From Candidatus Adiutrix sp. (GTDB lineage Bacteria > Desulfobacterota > Desulfarculia > Adiutricales > Adiutricaceae): DNA of 6,257 bases. The stretch spans positions 1 through 6,257 of the forward strand of contig JAISRV010000371.1 in assembly GCA_031273445.1 (NCBI GenBank), read 5' to 3'. The notes below the pieces were generated by a model. The model made no database searches, had not been told where the DNA came from, and was given only the letters and a program-made list of their open reading frames with translations. The position numbers and the translations under genes were made by a program. Shown in pieces: positions 1 to 6,257 of this stretch (positions are counted from its first letter, which is position 1; every line of letters begins with the position of its first letter).

Positions 1-7
1 GGAGCTA

Positions 8-1339
8 ATGGACCCGGTAATTCTCTCACGGCTTCAATTCGCCCTGGCCACTTTTTTTCACTTTCTCTATGTGCCCCTGACTTTGGGGCTGGCTTTCTTC
101 ATCGCCGTCATGGAGACGCGCTACGTGCGCACGGGCAATGAAATGTTCAAAGCCCAGGCCAAATTCTGGGGCCGCATTTTCCTGATCAACTTCGCCCTCG
201 GCGTGGTCACGGGCATCACGCTGGAGTTTCAGTTCGGCACCAACTGGGCTGAATATTCCAAAAAAGTGGGGGATATTTTCGGCTCGCTTCTGGCCATCGA
301 AGCCACGGCCGCCTTTTTCCTGGAATCGACCTTCATCGCCGTCTGGGTCTTCGGCTGGGAAAAAATACCGAAAAAAATCCACCTTATGTCCATCTGGTTC
401 GTCTCCGGCTCGGGCATCATGAGCGCCTTGTGGATTCTTCTGGCCAACGGCTTCATGCAAAACCCGGTGGGCTACGCCGTCTCGCCCGACGGCCGCCTGG
501 TTCTGGACAGCTTCCTGGCCGTCGTGACCAACCCTTACGGCTGGAGCATGTTCATCCACACCGTCTTCGGGGCCATGATCCTGTGCGGCTTTCTGGTCAT
601 GGGCGTTTCGGCCTGGCATCTGTTCCTCCGCCGCGAGGTCGAATTTTTTCATGCCTCCTTCAAACTCGGGCTTTGCTTCGCGCTGACCTTCTCCGTTCTC
701 GCGGCCGTCTCCGGCCACCAGTTGGGTCAGGTTACGGCCAAATATCAGCCCAGCAAACTCGCGGCCATGGAATCTCTGTGGGAGTCAGGCGAAAACGTGC
801 CCATGCGCCTTCTGATCATACCGCCTTTCGACTCCGACACCGAAGAAAACCTGGTGGAGGCCTTCGCCCTGCCCGGCTTCATGAGCTTTCTGGCCACCAA
901 TCATTTCAGCGGCGAAAAAAGCTATCTCAAAGGTTTGAAATACTTTAAAAAAGAAGACCGTCCGCCGATTTGGCCGGTTTATCTGTCTTTCAGGCTGATG
1001 GTTGGCCTGGGCACGCTTTTCGTCGCCGTCAGCCTTTTGACCGCCCTCATCCGCGGACATATTCCGCGTCTGAGATACACGCTGCTCCTCTACGTGCTCA
1101 TGATCCCCCTACCTTACGCGGCCCTGCAGCTGGGCTGGGTGGTGACGGAGGTGGGGCGCCAGCCTTGGGTGGTCAACCAGATTCTGCGCACCTCCATGGC
1201 CGGCAGCCCAGTGGACTGGTATCAGATCGCCGGCTCTCTGGCGGTCATGGGCGCGGTCTACACGCTCCTGACCATCGTCGGCTTTATTTTGATGGGCCGG
1301 GCGGCGCTCACGCCTCCGGCCGCATACGCGGCGAAATGA
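8..1339 (+). CDS. cydA: Cytochrome bd quinol oxidase subunit I (CydA), short Q-loop form
   Basis: This 443-residue integral membrane protein is the haem-bearing subunit of cytochrome bd oxidase. It oxidises quinol and reduces O2 to water without proton pumping, which supports microaerobic respiration or oxygen scavenging. Seen in the sequence: His18 in the first helix (high-spin haem b595 ligand position), Glu98 and Glu106 in the helix after the GDIFGSLLAIEAT stretch (proton and haem d region), His184 and Met331 (the axial haem b558 pair, the latter in SFRLMVG), Lys250 and Glu255 in the quinol loop (KLAAME), and the GRQPW signature at 383-387 preceded by Glu381. Residue roles are transferred from the E. 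coli enzyme. At 443 residues it lacks the long Q-loop insertion of E. coli CydA (about 520 residues). The ATG at 8 follows GGAG at 1-4, so start and ribosome binding site both fall inside the window, but the promoter does not. cydB follows after 86 nt. Confidence 0.97.
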   Translation: MDPVILSRLQFALATFFHFLYVPLTLGLAFFIAVMETRYVRTGNEMFKAQAKFWGRIFLINFALGVVTGITLEFQFGTNWAEYSKKVGDIFGSLLAIEATAAFFLESTFIAVWVFGWEKIPKKIHLMSIWFVSGSGIMSALWILLANGFMQNPVGYAVSPDGRLVLDSFLAVVTNPYGWSMFIHTVFGAMILCGFLVMGVSAWHLFLRREVEFFHASFKLGLCFALTFSVLAAVSGHQLGQVTAKYQPSKLAAMESLWESGENVPMRLLIIPPFDSDTEENLVEAFALPGFMSFLATNHFSGEKSYLKGLKYFKKEDRPPIWPVYLSFRLMVGLGTLFVAVSLLTALIRGHIPRLRYTLLLYVLMIPLPYAALQLGWVVTEVGRQPWVVNQILRTSMAGSPVDWYQIAGSLAVMGAVYTLLTIVGFILMGRAALTPPAAYAAK

Positions 1340-1341
1340 AA

Positions 1342-1405
1342 TTCAGCCGGGCCTGAAACAGCCGGCGCGGGCCGGCCGGGACGCCCCGGACTTAAACCCC
1401 GGGGC
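1342..1405 (+). promoter_or_regulatory. Three tandem hairpins in the cydA-cydB intercistronic RNA
   Basis: Three perfect inverted repeats lie in a row between cydA and cydB. The first pairs TTCAG (1342-1346) with CTGAA (1353-1357) around a 6-nt loop. The second pairs GCCGGC (1361-1366) with GCCGGC (1371-1376) around GCGG. The third pairs GCCCCGG (1383-1389) with CCGGGGC (1399-1405) around a 9-nt AT-rich loop. None is followed by a T run, so they are not intrinsic terminators. The last ends about 8 nt before the AAAGGGG ribosome binding site of cydB. They could protect or process the bicistronic mRNA or set the CydA:CydB translation ratio. The function is inference; only the base pairing is seen, and short GC-rich repeats can arise by chance in such DNA. 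Confidence 0.4.
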
Positions 1406-1425
1406 CATCACAAAGGGGAACAACG

Positions 1426-2445
1426 ATGGAAGCATATTTGGGAGATATCTGGTTTATTCTCTGGGGTCTTTTGTGGGGCATCTATTTCGCCCTCGACGGC
1501 TACGACTTCGGCATCGGCATGCTCCTGCCGGTCATCGGCATGGGCACGGAAAAAGAACGCGCCACCGTCTATCAGGTGACCGGCCCCTTCTGGGACGGCA
1601 ACGAAGTCTGGCTGATCACCGCCGGCGGCGTGACCTTCGCGGCCTTTCCGCTGGCCTACGCGGTGCTTTTTTCCAGCCTCTACACGCCGCTGATGCTCCT
1701 GCTGCTGGCGCTGATCATGCGCGGGGTGGCCGCCGAGTTCCGCCACCAGTGGTCCAACCGCCACTGGAACCTTTTCTGGGACCTGGTCATGGCCGGAACC
1801 GGCTTTCTGGCCGCCCTGCTCCTAGGCGTGGCCTTTTCCAACATTTTCCGGGGCCTGCCCCTGAACGCGCAACACCTGTTCCAGGGCAACATCCTGAACC
1901 TGCTCCACCCCTACGCTCTTCTGGGCGGAGTTCTGTTCGTCCTGATGTTCGTCCTGCACGGGGCCGCCTACCTCTCCTGGCGCGTGGTCGGCGACCTCTC
2001 CCAAAAGGCCGCCCTGACGGCTAAACTCGTCTGGCCGGTCTTCTTTCTCTCTTTTCTGCTCTATGTGGTTCTGACCTTCTTCTGGGCCGGCCTGTACGTC
2101 AACTATTTCAAGGCCCCGCTGCTGCTGGTCCTGCCGGTGGCCTGCCTGGCCTCCTTTCTAATGTCGGGCCACGCCCTCTACCGCAAAAAAGACTGCGGCT
2201 CAACCTGTCTCTATCTGGGCCTGGGCATCATCACCCTGGCCCTGACCGGCGTCATGGGCATATATCCCAACCTTTTGCCTTCCCGCCTGGACCCGGCCGG
2301 GGCGGTGACCATCGCCAACGGCGCCTCCAGCCCCAAAACGCTTTTGATCATGCTGGTGGTGGCCTTGATTTTCGTGCCCATCGTCATTGCCTATCAATGG
2401 TGGACCCACAAGACGCTGGCCGAAAAAATAAATTCAGAATACTGA
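1426..2445 (+). CDS. cydB: Cytochrome bd quinol oxidase subunit II (CydB)
   Basis: This 339-residue polytopic membrane protein pairs with CydA to form the cytochrome bd oxidase core and helps stabilise the haems. The family signatures are clear: an N-terminal helix followed by ALDGYDFGIGMLLP (residues 22-35), the GPFWDGNEVWLI block (53-64) with its conserved Asp57 and Glu60, and the RGVAAEFRH motif near residues 99-107 at the end of the third helix. The length is slightly below the 340-380 usual for the family and the protein looks complete. The ATG at 1426 sits 7 nt after AAAGGGG (1412-1418), a strong ribosome binding site, which supports this start. It is cotranscribed with cydA, 86 nt upstream. 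The stop is followed 21 nt later by a terminator hairpin. No short CydX-type single-helix ORF is seen after it. Confidence 0.96.
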   Translation: MEAYLGDIWFILWGLLWGIYFALDGYDFGIGMLLPVIGMGTEKERATVYQVTGPFWDGNEVWLITAGGVTFAAFPLAYAVLFSSLYTPLMLLLLALIMRGVAAEFRHQWSNRHWNLFWDLVMAGTGFLAALLLGVAFSNIFRGLPLNAQHLFQGNILNLLHPYALLGGVLFVLMFVLHGAAYLSWRVVGDLSQKAALTAKLVWPVFFLSFLLYVVLTFFWAGLYVNYFKAPLLLVLPVACLASFLMSGHALYRKKDCGSTCLYLGLGIITLALTGVMGIYPNLLPSRLDPAGAVTIANGASSPKTLLIMLVVALIFVPIVIAYQWWTHKTLAEKINSEY

Positions 2446-2466
2446 CGCCCGCGAAAACGCGCCCTA

Positions 2467-2510
2467 AAACGCCGCCCCGCAAGCCCAAGCCGAGGGCGGC
2501 GTTTCGTTTT
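2467..2510 (+). terminator. Rho-independent terminator of cydAB, probably bidirectional
   Basis: AAACGCCGCCC (2467-2477) pairs perfectly over 11 bp with GGGCGGCGTTT (2494-2504) around a 16-nt loop. The T-rich 3' arm continues into CGTTTT, giving an intrinsic terminator 21 nt after the cydB stop. On the opposite strand the same stem ends in GGCGGCGTTTTA, so it can also stop transcripts arriving from the minus-strand kinase block. I see no other terminator between the small minus-strand gene and this hairpin. Confidence 0.85.
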
Positions 2511-2578
2511 CAAACCTCTATGGGGCAACAAGATGTCACCGCACTGATCCGTGGGCGAAGGCATGAAGTTCTGTCCGA

Positions 2579-2661
2579 GAGCCAGATGCGGGAAATCCGC
2601 ACGTCACAGAGCGGGACGTGGGAACCGAGCCAATAGCCGCCGCGCCACGTCTTGACTCTAC
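2579..2661 (+). mobile_element. Group II intron 3'-end relic (degenerate domain V plus intact domain VI)
   Basis: Domain V: GAGCC at 2579-2583 carries the AGC catalytic-triad pattern. It is followed by TGCGG (2587-2591) pairing with CCGCA (2597-2601) around a GAAAT loop, then the ACG bulge segment (2601-2603), which is the usual bacterial layout. The basal helix is broken: after ACG only TC remains to pair with GA (2585-2586), so several 3'-strand nucleotides seem deleted. Domain VI: the strand 2608-2621 pairs with 2645-2659 over 14 bp, including two G-U wobbles, leaving only A2655 unpaired. That is the expected bulged branch-point adenosine, 7 nt from an AC end at 2661 (family rule: 3' end AY). 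The wobbles lie next to the bulge, also as expected. No intron 5' end, domains I-III or reverse transcriptase/maturase is present, so it cannot move alone. Intron-like sequence may extend left to about 2512. The intron class cannot be assigned. Confidence 0.8.
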
Positions 2662-2694
2662 TCTGGGTTTTGAGCCGCTTCAATTCCTGTCCCC

Positions 2695-2901
2695 TCAATG
2701 GCTGTTTCCGGCTTTAGCTTTGTCCAAAGCCTCTCTTATGCCCAGGAGTCGCTCCACTTTTTCCGGGCGCGTATCTTCCGGCAGCCCCAGCTTTTTTAAA
2801 AGCCCGCTCCTTATTTCCTTAAAATAGGCCTGGCGGTCGAAAGGAGAATTATCAGGGTTTTCCTGCGTCGGTCCGACAGACTTTGGCGTTTTTTCAGTCA
2901 T
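2695..2901 (-). CDS. Small hypothetical protein, last gene of the kinase operon
   Basis: This is a 68-residue, highly charged soluble protein that I do not recognise. The N-terminal ~22 residues are polar and Pro/Asn-rich, likely disordered. The rest (from about FDRQAYFKEI to the end) looks helical, with the pattern KEIRSGLLKKLGLPEDTRPEKVERLLGI split by a short Pro turn, so probably two or three amphipathic helices. No signal peptide, membrane helix or Cys cluster is seen. A good ribosome binding site, AAAGGAG followed by AAAT (complement of 2902-2912), precedes the ATG, which argues for a real gene. The start lies 25 nt after the stop of the large kinase gene, so cotranscription is likely. 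It could be a partner, substrate or regulator of the kinase, but that is inferred from position alone. The stop (TGA) is about 33 nt from the intron relic. Confidence 0.72.
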   Translation of the reverse strand: MTEKTPKSVGPTQENPDNSPFDRQAYFKEIRSGLLKKLGLPEDTRPEKVERLLGIREALDKAKAGNSH

Positions 2902-2926
2902 ATTTCTCCTTTATGTTATCTCAAGC

Positions 2927-5905
2927 CTACGCCTGGGCCTGGAGTCGGCGCTCCAGGGCCGCCAGAAGACGTTTTTCCACTTCGGACGACTTCAGGCCCG
3001 GGTCGCCGGCGGCGGCCAGGCTCAGCTCAAACTGCGCGGACAGTGTTTCGTCCGGCTGGGTCGCTTCCGGATGAGCGGCCAAAAAAGCGCGCAGCACTTT
3101 TTCGTCGTTTTCATTCCAGGCGCGCGGCTCGGCCGGGGCCAATTCGAAATTCAATTCCCATGACCGGAGCGGGCCGTCCGACAAAGCGGCCATAAGCCCG
3201 GCCGCGTCCCGGCGGAAATGCAAAAGCAAGGGCGACGTTTGCAGCTTTTCCAGTTTTTTCAAGATGGCCGCCGGCGTTTTATCCGGCTGCGGCGGGGTCA
3301 GCACCAATATTTCGTTGTCCAGGCCTATGGCCCAGTGGCGTCCGTCGGGAGTCACGGCCATGGCTCTAACGCGCTTGTCGTCGAAAAAATCCGAAGCGGC
3401 GACAGGCATAATGCGCCCTGTCTTAGGAAAAATCTGATCCAGGGATCCGTCCTGGCCGGCCACCAGCAGGTAGCGGCTGAAGGGGTCCGGGACGGCCAGG
3501 AACGGAAGTCGGCCCTGGCGGCCGGTTTGGCCGACGATTTCCATGGCCGCAGGCGAAAAGAAGTATTCGTCTTCCGGGCCGGCGGCGAAAATCAGGCGCC
3601 CGTCCGGATAGGCGGCCAGGGCCGTTAAGGGGCCTTCGCCGGGGGCGCGTATCAAAAGAGGCGCCCCCTTGTCCAGGTAGCCGGGCGAACTGTCCCAGGC
3701 CATCAACAGGCCGTCCGCGCCTATGCTGATCAGCTGGCGGCCGTCCGGAGTGACCAAGGCGCCGCGAACCGGGCCGTCATGAGCCGCCATTTCCTTGCGC
3801 ACGCGGGCAGACTGGGCGTCCACGTCCCAAAGGCGCCCGTTTTCCGTAAACACCGCCGCCATGCTGCCGGAGGGGTTTAAGGTCAGCGCGCAAATGTTCT
3901 CGTCAACCTTGACCGCCTCGCCCCTCTGGCTCCAGGAGCCGAATTCGTCTTTTCGGCAAAAGACTATTTTGCGGCCGCGCGCCAAAATCAGGAGGTTTTC
4001 CGAAGGCGACATCGCCGCCAGTTCCGGACGCATGGGCAGATGATCTGTGCGGTCTTCGGAGACGCCGACCAAAGCTAGACGCCGGGCCGTCAGATAGAGG
4101 CTTTCTTTAAGACGCAACATTTCGCCCTGGCCGCCGGGAGTCAGGGAATGGGAAGTCAGTTCGGTCAGCCGCGCCACGTCGCCCACCGCCGCCGCCGCCT
4201 TGATGGCCACCATGAAGGCGGTGGAGTTGCGGGTCATCTCATCGTCCGGCTCTTCCACACGCGACAGCAGAAATGAGGCGACCGGTGGCGGCCCCATGGC
4301 CCCCCCGCCGATGGTTTTCATCATCATCCGCAAGCGTCGGCGCAACAGGTGATCAGGCTGCCCGGACGGCGCGGCCAAAGCGCGCCCGGCCTCTTCGTAA
4401 CGACCGAGTTCCAGCCAGGCTGCCGCCAGCGCCGCCGCCAGATCGTTTCGCTCCGCCTCCAGGCGCGCCGGTTTTCCCAACTCGTCGAGCGATTTTTCAA
4501 AATCATCGGCGGACAGGGCTTTTTGCCTGAAAAGGTCCAGCGACTGGTTAAAAAGAGAGGCGGCGTGGTCGGGAGTCAAGGCCAGAGCTTCCCGCCACAG
4601 GCGCCCGGCCTCTTGAGGCCTGTCCAGCTCCATTAAAGAGACGGCCTTGTTGTTGAGGCGGTCGGCTGTTTCCGGGATTTCTTTGGGCCGGGGGCGGGCA
4701 TAGGGGCGGCCTGTGGTTTTTTCATATATTTCAGTCAGGTCGTCAGCCATGCGGCCGGCATCCCGGTGGCGGCCGGCCTCGTTCTCCGAAAGGGCTTTTT
4801 TGAAAAAAGCGGCCATCCTGGGGCTCACCGGCACAGCCGTTTTTTCAGACAGATAGTTATCCAGGGCCTGGCCGACCATGCTGCCCATCTCCCAGGGGCG
4901 TCGCCCTATGAAGCATTCCAGGGCCGTCAGGGTCAAGGCCCATAAATCGAAACTCGGCCGCGGCCAGGTGCGGCCGTCGGCCGCCTCCGGCGAAAAATAT
5001 TGATAGGTGCCCATTACTTTGCTGTTGGACAGGCGGGTGGCGGCGTCATCCACATGCAGCGAGGAACTCCCCTTCAGCCGGGCCGCCGAAGCCAGAGCCG
5101 CGCCCTGGGCCGGGGAAGGGCGCAGCAGGTTGCGCACCAGGCCGAAATCGCCGATCAGAAGACGCCCGCCCGGCTCCACGAAAAGATTCATGGGCTTTAT
5201 GTCCAGATGCAGAAGCCCGAGTTCGTGGGCGTATTCCAGCCCGCGGGCCGCCTGAATCATCATGTCGATGATGCGCGCGCCGGCTTCTATGGAGCCGCCG
5301 CGGTACAGGCGAGGGATTCGCCCGCCTTCCCAAGGCTGCATCAAGACGCCCAGGGGCCGGCCTTTGATGCATTCAAGGAAAAGGGCCGGGCGCCCCATTA
5401 TATTCCTGACGAAATGGCAGCTGACCAGATTGGGATGGCGGGCCGGCTTCAGCCAGACATCGGCTTCGCTCCGCAGCATATCCAAAGAGAGGTAGTCGAC
5501 GGTGGACGGTTTCGGCAGTTTCAAGGCCATGTCTATCTGCCAGGTCAGGTGGCGCACTTTGAAGACCTGACTTAACCCGCCCCGGCCCAGAAAACTGACG
5601 ACTTCGGCGGAACCGTCTATTATCTGGCCTGGTTTCAGGTTCAGCCAGAGGTTGCCCACCGGAGGCTTCATTTCCGCGTCGCGCGCGGCCGGGTTTAAAA
5701 GCCGGGTGGCCGGGGCTTCGGAGGGCGACAGCAAGTGGAATTCACGGCCGCATTTGCGGCAGATCGTGCGCAGACACAGCTCCCCGGGCTTGAGGCGGTA
5801 GTTGGTTTTGCAAAAAGGGCAGGCCGCGACCGGGGCGGCGGCTTTCGATGAGTCGTCCTGCTGGAGGTTGCTGCTGGAGTCTGAATTTGACGCGGTCTCT
5901 GTCAT
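2927..5905 (-). CDS. Soluble Hanks-type Ser/Thr protein kinase with zinc ribbon, TPR-like and WD40-like domains
   Basis: This is a 992-residue protein. Residues 29-52 hold two CxxC pairs (Cys29/32 and Cys49/52), a probable zinc ribbon. The kinase domain spans about 95-395: glycine loop GRGGLSQV (107-114), ATP-binding Lys129, helix-C Glu147, catalytic loop HLDIKPMN (233-240) with Asp235, Lys237 and Asn240, DFG at 253-255, SPE (305-307) in the APE position, and Asp320. All catalytic residues are present, so activity is expected. HLD instead of HRD makes it a non-RD kinase, and the activation segment is long and Ser-rich (256-304). Residues about 410-610 are TPR-like helices (e.g. NKAVSLMELDRPQEAGRLWREAL). 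Residues about 625-930 contain repeated PDG/PSG blade motifs (near 634, 678, 720, 767 and 850), with WD pairs at 693-694 and 737-738, typical of a WD40-like propeller. No membrane helix is seen, so it is cytoplasmic. The ATG is the first in frame after an upstream TGA; the ribosome binding site (CAGG) is weak. An AT-rich TAAAAT (complement of 5925-5930) could be a -10 box, with no clear -35. Substrate unknown. Confidence 0.93.
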   Translation of the reverse strand: MTETASNSDSSSNLQQDDSSKAAAPVAACPFCKTNYRLKPGELCLRTICRKCGREFHLLSPSEAPATRLLNPAARDAEMKPPVGNLWLNLKPGQIIDGSAEVVSFLGRGGLSQVFKVRHLTWQIDMALKLPKPSTVDYLSLDMLRSEADVWLKPARHPNLVSCHFVRNIMGRPALFLECIKGRPLGVLMQPWEGGRIPRLYRGGSIEAGARIIDMMIQAARGLEYAHELGLLHLDIKPMNLFVEPGGRLLIGDFGLVRNLLRPSPAQGAALASAARLKGSSSLHVDDAATRLSNSKVMGTYQYFSPEAADGRTWPRPSFDLWALTLTALECFIGRRPWEMGSMVGQALDNYLSEKTAVPVSPRMAAFFKKALSENEAGRHRDAGRMADDLTEIYEKTTGRPYARPRPKEIPETADRLNNKAVSLMELDRPQEAGRLWREALALTPDHAASLFNQSLDLFRQKALSADDFEKSLDELGKPARLEAERNDLAAALAAAWLELGRYEEAGRALAAPSGQPDHLLRRRLRMMMKTIGGGAMGPPPVASFLLSRVEEPDDEMTRNSTAFMVAIKAAAAVGDVARLTELTSHSLTPGGQGEMLRLKESLYLTARRLALVGVSEDRTDHLPMRPELAAMSPSENLLILARGRKIVFCRKDEFGSWSQRGEAVKVDENICALTLNPSGSMAAVFTENGRLWDVDAQSARVRKEMAAHDGPVRGALVTPDGRQLISIGADGLLMAWDSSPGYLDKGAPLLIRAPGEGPLTALAAYPDGRLIFAAGPEDEYFFSPAAMEIVGQTGRQGRLPFLAVPDPFSRYLLVAGQDGSLDQIFPKTGRIMPVAASDFFDDKRVRAMAVTPDGRHWAIGLDNEILVLTPPQPDKTPAAILKKLEKLQTSPLLLHFRRDAAGLMAALSDGPLRSWELNFELAPAEPRAWNENDEKVLRAFLAAHPEATQPDETLSAQFELSLAAAGDPGLKSSEVEKRLLAALERRLQAQA

Positions 5906-5979
5906 ATGATCGCCTGAAATCTGTATTTTAAATCAAGCGGCCCGGATTCGACGGGGCGCCGTTTTTTTCCCCGCCCGGC

Positions 5980-6257
5980 TCAGGCTGTTTTTTCGTTGGG
6001 CGGCACTGACAGCCCATCCTGCGCCGCGGCCTCCAGGAGGGCCGCTTTCAATTGGGGCGCTTTTTGAAAAACAATGCCGGGGTCGTCGATCAGGGCCTCA
6101 TCCAGCACGGCGGCCAGATGCGGCGGAAAATCGGGGACAAGCTGGCGCACCTGGCGGGGTTTGTCTTTCATGACCACCTGCCAGGGGTCGCGGGCCGACG
6201 GGAATTCGCGCGGATACTCGCCGGTGACCAGCTTGAACAGAGAAGCCGCCGCGGCCC
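5980..6257 (-). CDS. Ser/Thr protein kinase, C-terminal part (5' end beyond the window)
   Basis: The minus-strand frame stays open from the right edge to a TGA at 5980-5982, giving 91 visible residues. The reading AASLFKLVTGEYPREF, then DPWQVVMKDKPRQVRQ, then FPPHLAAVLDEALIDDP, matches the C-lobe end of bacterial Hanks kinases: the helix-F region with the LTGxxP motif, then helices G-I with the L..VLDEAL.DDP pattern (usually L..VI.RALxxDP). The catalytic loop and DFG lie outside the window. An internal GTG or ATG near 6170-6177 could be mistaken for a start, but the homology continues upstream of it, so the gene is cut by the window edge rather than starting there. The protein ends shortly after the kinase fold, with no membrane anchor or sensor domain on this side. 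It lies 74 nt upstream of the 992-residue kinase on the same strand, giving a tandem kinase pair. Confidence 0.85.
   Translation of the reverse strand, partial: AAAASLFKLVTGEYPREFPSARDPWQVVMKDKPRQVRQLVPDFPPHLAAVLDEALIDDPGIVFQKAPQLKAALLEAAAQDGLSVPPNEKTA

Noticed and set aside
26..718. Long minus-strand ORF opposite cydA
   Set aside because: It is a shadow of a GC-rich membrane-protein gene: composition is biased to Gly/Asp/Glu/His with no recognisable domain, while cydA on the + strand is unequivocal.
2397..2636. 79-residue plus-strand ORF overlapping the cydB end, the terminator and the intron relic
   Set aside because: It starts inside cydB, crosses the terminator hairpin and reads through domain V. 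The MREIRTS-type stretch is just the translated domain V RNA.
2446..2694. Possible CydX-like small subunit after cydB
   Set aside because: No short ORF with a single hydrophobic helix is present; the space is filled by the terminator and the intron relic.
2510..2698. 62-residue minus-strand ORF running through the intergenic space
   Set aside because: It is the antisense of the group II intron domain V/VI segment. Such readings recur in databases as spurious hypothetical proteins. No ribosome binding site was noted, and its sequence is explained by the RNA structure.
5000..5575. 191-residue plus-strand ORF opposite the kinase catalytic region
   Set aside because: It lies antisense to conserved kinase motifs (HLDIKPMN, DFG), with no ribosome binding site or domain recognised; a frame shadow.
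5949..5967. ACGG/CCGT mini-hairpin followed by seven T on the + strand
   Set aside because: The stem is only 4 bp, and no + strand gene ends there. On the - strand, where the genes lie, the T run becomes an A run before the stem, so it is not a terminator for the upstream kinase.
5980..6177. Separate 65-residue gene starting with GTG at 6177
   Set aside because: The same frame stays open to the window edge and the upstream residues (LFKLVTGEYPREF, DPW) continue the kinase C-lobe, so it is the end of a longer gene.

Overview
The window is a GC-rich (roughly 60 %) bacterial chromosomal segment with two converging gene blocks. The CydA and CydB sequences, together with a large soluble Hanks-type kinase, suggest a Deltaproteobacteria/Desulfobacterota-like anaerobe or microaerophile. 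That assignment rests on remembered family resemblance, not a search, and should be held loosely.

Left block, + strand (8-2445): cydA and cydB, the two core subunits of a cytochrome bd quinol oxidase, are both complete. CydA is the short Q-loop form and keeps all the haem and quinol-site residues I could place. The 86-nt gap between the genes can fold into three consecutive small hairpins just upstream of the cydB ribosome binding site. No cydX-like small subunit follows cydB. A strong terminator hairpin (2467-2504) ends the operon and can work in both directions.

Middle (2446-2694): this convergent intergenic space holds the terminator and, right after it, a fragment of a group II intron. 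It consists of a damaged domain V and a textbook domain VI: a 14-bp helix with one bulged adenosine seven nucleotides from an AC 3' end. No intron 5' end or maturase is present, so it is a relic.

Right block, - strand (6257 down to 2695): the C-terminal end of one Ser/Thr protein kinase runs off the right edge. It is followed by a complete 992-residue soluble kinase (zinc ribbon, kinase domain, TPR-like helices, WD40-like propeller) and then a 68-residue protein of unknown function with a good ribosome binding site. Spacings of 74 and 25 nt suggest one signalling operon that reads toward cyd and ends at the shared terminator.

The two blocks need not be functionally linked: one is respiratory or oxygen-scavenging, the other intracellular phospho-signalling. 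The most notable items are the unannotated intron relic and the tandem kinase cluster with its small companion gene.
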